Shown here: positions 61,420 to 64,000 of the stretch, piece by piece
Numbering within the stretch: position 1 is the first letter of the stretch
Layout of the letters: every line of letters begins with the position of its first letter
NCBI GenBank assembly: GCA_039621445.1
Contig: CP154955.1
Span: forward strand, 25,704,354-25,768,353
Length of the DNA: 64,000 bases
DNA from: Euglena gracilis
Lineage: Eukaryota; Euglenida; Euglenophyceae; Euglenales
Direction: 5' to 3'
Program-made: the position numbers and the translations under genes
The notes under the pieces: generated by a model
The model's database searches: none
What the model saw: only the letters and a program-made list of their open reading frames with translations
What the model was told of the DNA's origin: nothing

Positions 61420-63376
61420 CTGGTGATGATGCCAAAGCCACAACCATCAAACAACAGGGGGTAATGAACAGGGCCAGAGTCAGGTACTTGCCCCCAAAGC
61501 TCCGACAAAGCCACATGGACAGTAGGTCGTCGAGTGGCGGCTGTGCACAGGCAACGCAGGCATGGGCCACTTGTGCAACACCCGGCCCGGCTTCTTTTTA
61601 AGACCACCCAAGGGGGAGGTGTTAAAATGAAGCCTGCACCAGGGAGTTTTTGAAGACCAGAGGGGTCCCACCCACCCACCAAGGGGGTACCCTCCACCCC
61701 CGGGACCTACCCACCCCGGGGGTCCAAACAAATCCCCTGGGGGGTTTAAAAAAAATCCCCTGGCCTCCACCCGGCCAGGCGATGGCTACGGTTGTGCGAC
61801 ACCCGGCAGGTCAGCGACGGTCTTGGCCTCCTCCTGCACAGCAACTGCGTTTTTCAGTGCGTGGCAGCCGAGCCATCGATATCGATGCGAGCTCCCCAAG
61901 TTTAGGGTCGCTGTCAAATGGCCCCTGGCGAATTCTGTCTCCCCCCCAAAGACAAATCCATCCTTGCAGTGCAGGGCGGTCCTTAACGAAAAAAAGAATT
62001 CCTGTCCCAGGACATTCAATGAAAACCGCACAGAATAAATGGTCCAAAAAATGGCCGCGTTTTGACAAATATGTCGATTTCGGAGAAAAAGAAAAAAAGG
62101 AAAAGTGATTTCTGGCATCATTGCACCATTGTCCATCCACCCAAAACGTCAAAAAATGTTTGACTTTTTCACTCTGTTCGATCCCCAGTTCGACTGTTGG
62201 CCGTTGGCCGTCCCTTAGGCTATGGGCGGTCCTCAAGGGGAGGTCTCAAGGGGAAAAAAACTCCCGTCCCTCATGGGCCGCCCTGGTGCAACGTTAAGGG
62301 CTTGCCAGCCTCTGTCAAAAAGCAAAAAAAACAAACCCAATCCGCGCCACTTCCAAAAGAAAACCTCCCCCCAGCAGAATTGTCAGGGGCCACCCATAGT
62401 GCAATGGCCTCGGCACGGCAGGCAATCCTGCACAGGACAGGCCATTGGTTTGCCGCACGCCCAACGCCGGGTTTCGTGCATCGGGTTGGGTTTCTGTGAG
62501 CAAACCCAGAACTCCAAGAGAGCTCGGAAACCAGTGGGACGGACTCAACGAGGGCACAATCAGGAAGCAGCCAACCAGAGTCTCCAGAGGGCTCCGTTGA
62601 GCTGAGGGGCCATTTGCACCATTCCAGTTACACCCAGCAAGCCCCCTCAGCCCACCATGTACAGGCGGCCGGTGAAGCTCGCGAATGCATCGAGCCACTC
62701 TGGGGGCAGGGCCAGGGCTGTACAGCCAGAGTCCACCAGGTCAACCCCCAGGTCAACGAAGCCAGGGTCTAGCGATTTGGAGGCGGTGCCGACAATCGAA
62801 AAAATTGTTGGGAACTGTAAACCTGGGTCCCAGCAATGGTTGGGCAGGTTTGGAGAAATGCTGCTTCAGCGACTGCCGCCCTGGTGCCAAGTATCTTGCA
62901 AAAAAAAGGCCCAACCCCATTTTTGGATTTCAATTTGGGAAAAGTATTTAAAAAAAACCAAAAACCCCAAGAAGGCAATTTCTTCCGGCAAATCTGGCAA
63001 CTTTCAAATGCACTCTCAATCAGAACTCGGTGGCTGTGTTACCAACGATGTAAAAAAAAAAACATTTGAAGAGCAGGTTGTGCACAGAAACTAGTGACCT
63101 GGCGTCGGAGCCTTCAGTTGAGGAAAATTCATGAGGCCATCACTTATGTGCACTTATGTAGGGAAACCATTTCCGTTACAAATGAGACTCAACTCAGAGG
63201 ATTCAGAACTGCCCTTCCTGGGGAAGATGAATGGACCAAACGTAACCTCCCTTCCCCCTCCAAAACCCACTTCATTCCAACGTTGGCTGCGGGTCAACCC
63301 CAACTGCAGCCGCGGGACAGCCCGGGGCATGGCGCGCCACACCGGCTCCGGGCACTCGGTCCAGACGCGACCCCGA
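61420..63376 (-). CDS. A1-family aspartyl protease, C-terminal lobe exons, partial
   Basis: Three exons join in phase: 63271-63376 (VWTECPEPVWRAMPRAVPRL ... RWNE), 62656-62814 (FPTIFSIVGTASKSL, then VDLVDSGCTALALPPEWLDA) and 61420-61540 (PPLDDLLSMWLC, GGKYLTLALF). The order fits the second lobe of pepsin-type proteases: a W..I.sI.G strand, the second catalytic aspartate in VDSG, ALP, then an LP-like L..L..G...LTL segment. The first-lobe DTG motif is not in the window, so the 5' part probably lies beyond the right edge; an open frame near 63800-63880 (LRLCLAGELPQDG) is a possible earlier exon. The exon carrying the usual C-terminal ILG motif was not found. The residue after VDSG is Cys instead of Thr/Ser. 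The last exon could instead be read as a membrane helix. Confidence 0.55.
61972..62285. mobile_element. hAT-like MITE, second full-length copy
   Basis: Ends CAGGGCGGTCCTTAACG and CATGGGCCGCCCTG. The internal CACCATTGTCCATCCACCCA and GGGCGGTCCTCAAGG match the copy at 56817. Flanks TTGCAGTG and GTGCAACG agree at five of eight positions, perhaps a decayed target duplication. It lies in the protease intron between 61540 and 62656. Confidence 0.7.
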
Positions 63377-64000
63377 CTGCTCCGTAGGCATGCGACCACT
63401 GGCGAGGGCAGCGCCGGAGGGGAAACCCACAGGAAACTGGGTGACGGGTGAGGGGTGGGGGAAGGGATTTGCTTGAGGGTCCTGAGGGGGGTGGCGGACC
63501 AAGCTGGGTCGGGTCTGGGCTGAGCTTCAGCCCAGACCCAGGGGGGAAGGAACAGATTGGGAAACTCAAATCACAGAGATGAGGAAGCGTCTGGGCAAAG
63601 TTTGAAAAACCCCAATTGGTGAGGACCGGCACTGGGCGGCAGGGTTTGGTTGGGGGGGACGAGAGCCCAGAACGGGCTGCCCGGACATACGGTGTCAGGG
63701 CAGGGGCCCGGAGCCAATCGTGGTGGGGTCCCATGTGCCTGGCACTGAAGCCGGAACGCTGTCTGCGGTTGCAAAGCAAGGGCTCTCCCTTGGTCTCCAT
63801 GGTCCCCACGATGTCAGAATTGAAGCCATCCTGCGGAAGTTCACCCGCAAGACACAGGCGAAGCGTCCGCCGCCACGGCACTGGCCAGGGTCACCGTCCG
63901 GCTGCCAGAAAAGGCCCCAGGGTCGCCAGGGTCGGTTTGAGACTCAGACGAACGCCCCCGTCACCCCCGCCCCCTGGCCCACCCGCAGGGGCCAGGCAGA
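63377..64000. other. Right edge, upstream of visible protease exons
   Basis: No firm exon. GC-rich minus-strand open frames run from 63881 to 63700 (containing LRLCLAGELPQDG) and could hold part of the protease first lobe, but their phase does not fit the 63271-63376 exon. Confidence 0.3.

Noticed and set aside
61786-61930. Minus-strand stretch ALKNAVAVQEEAKTVADLPG as a protease exon
   Set aside because: The exons at 62656-62814 and 61420-61540 already join in phase and in family order without it; it may be chance.

Overview
The window is nuclear DNA of an intron-rich eukaryote, most likely a flagellated unicellular alga or other protist with a large, repeat-filled genome. Short, very GC-rich exons (33 to 225 nt where both ends resolve) sit between long introns packed with C/G homopolymers, microsatellites and dispersed repeats. 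Intron ends are mostly GT-AG, with a good share of GC-AG. No bacterial-type operon, rRNA, tRNA or CRISPR signal was seen. A long TTAGGG-type array lies inside a gene, which fits a lineage with vertebrate-type telomere repeats (many stramenopiles, haptophytes and chlorarachniophytes), but the species cannot be named from the sequence.

All gene evidence is on the minus strand. From right to left: (1) an A1-family aspartyl protease, seen through its C-terminal lobe (61.42-63.38 kb), with its 5' part probably beyond the right edge; (2) an MFSD1-like major facilitator transporter (39.49-59.68 kb), whose exons join in phase at most junctions; (3) a short unrecognised gene end (36.07-37.41 kb); (4) a roughly 27 kb gene of about 37 exons (7.10-34.13 kb) for a protein with an N-terminal coiled coil, repeated GAF-like modules and a C-terminal module resembling the dynein heavy chain stalk, with no recognised name; (5) a lysophosphatidate acyltransferase (LPAAT/AGPAT, PlsC family; 1.2-6.25 kb) that runs off the left edge. 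The genes look like unrelated housekeeping, lipid, transport and possibly flagellar functions and share no evident pathway.

The main interest is in the non-coding DNA. One MFSD1 intron holds a 3.8 kb interstitial telomere-like array built from TTAGGG and TTCGGG variants. It is enclosed by two nested sets of inverted repeats: palindromic CCGCGGCCGG elements at 43.7-44.1 and 48.1-48.4 kb, and 0.7 kb arms at 42.05-42.79 and 50.08-50.77 kb. Elsewhere there is a family of fold-back elements with GTAGGAGGATGCTC ends, hAT-like MITEs (one with a perfect 8-bp target duplication), a hairpin element in two copies, a hairpin satellite at 31-33.6 kb, an introner-like sequence starting at the donor end of two introns of one gene, and small GGCGC-TTCG-GCGCC stem-loops scattered through introns.

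Exon ends were called by eye from splice motifs, reading frame and phase. Ends where both neighbours agree in phase are reliable; those marked approximate are not.
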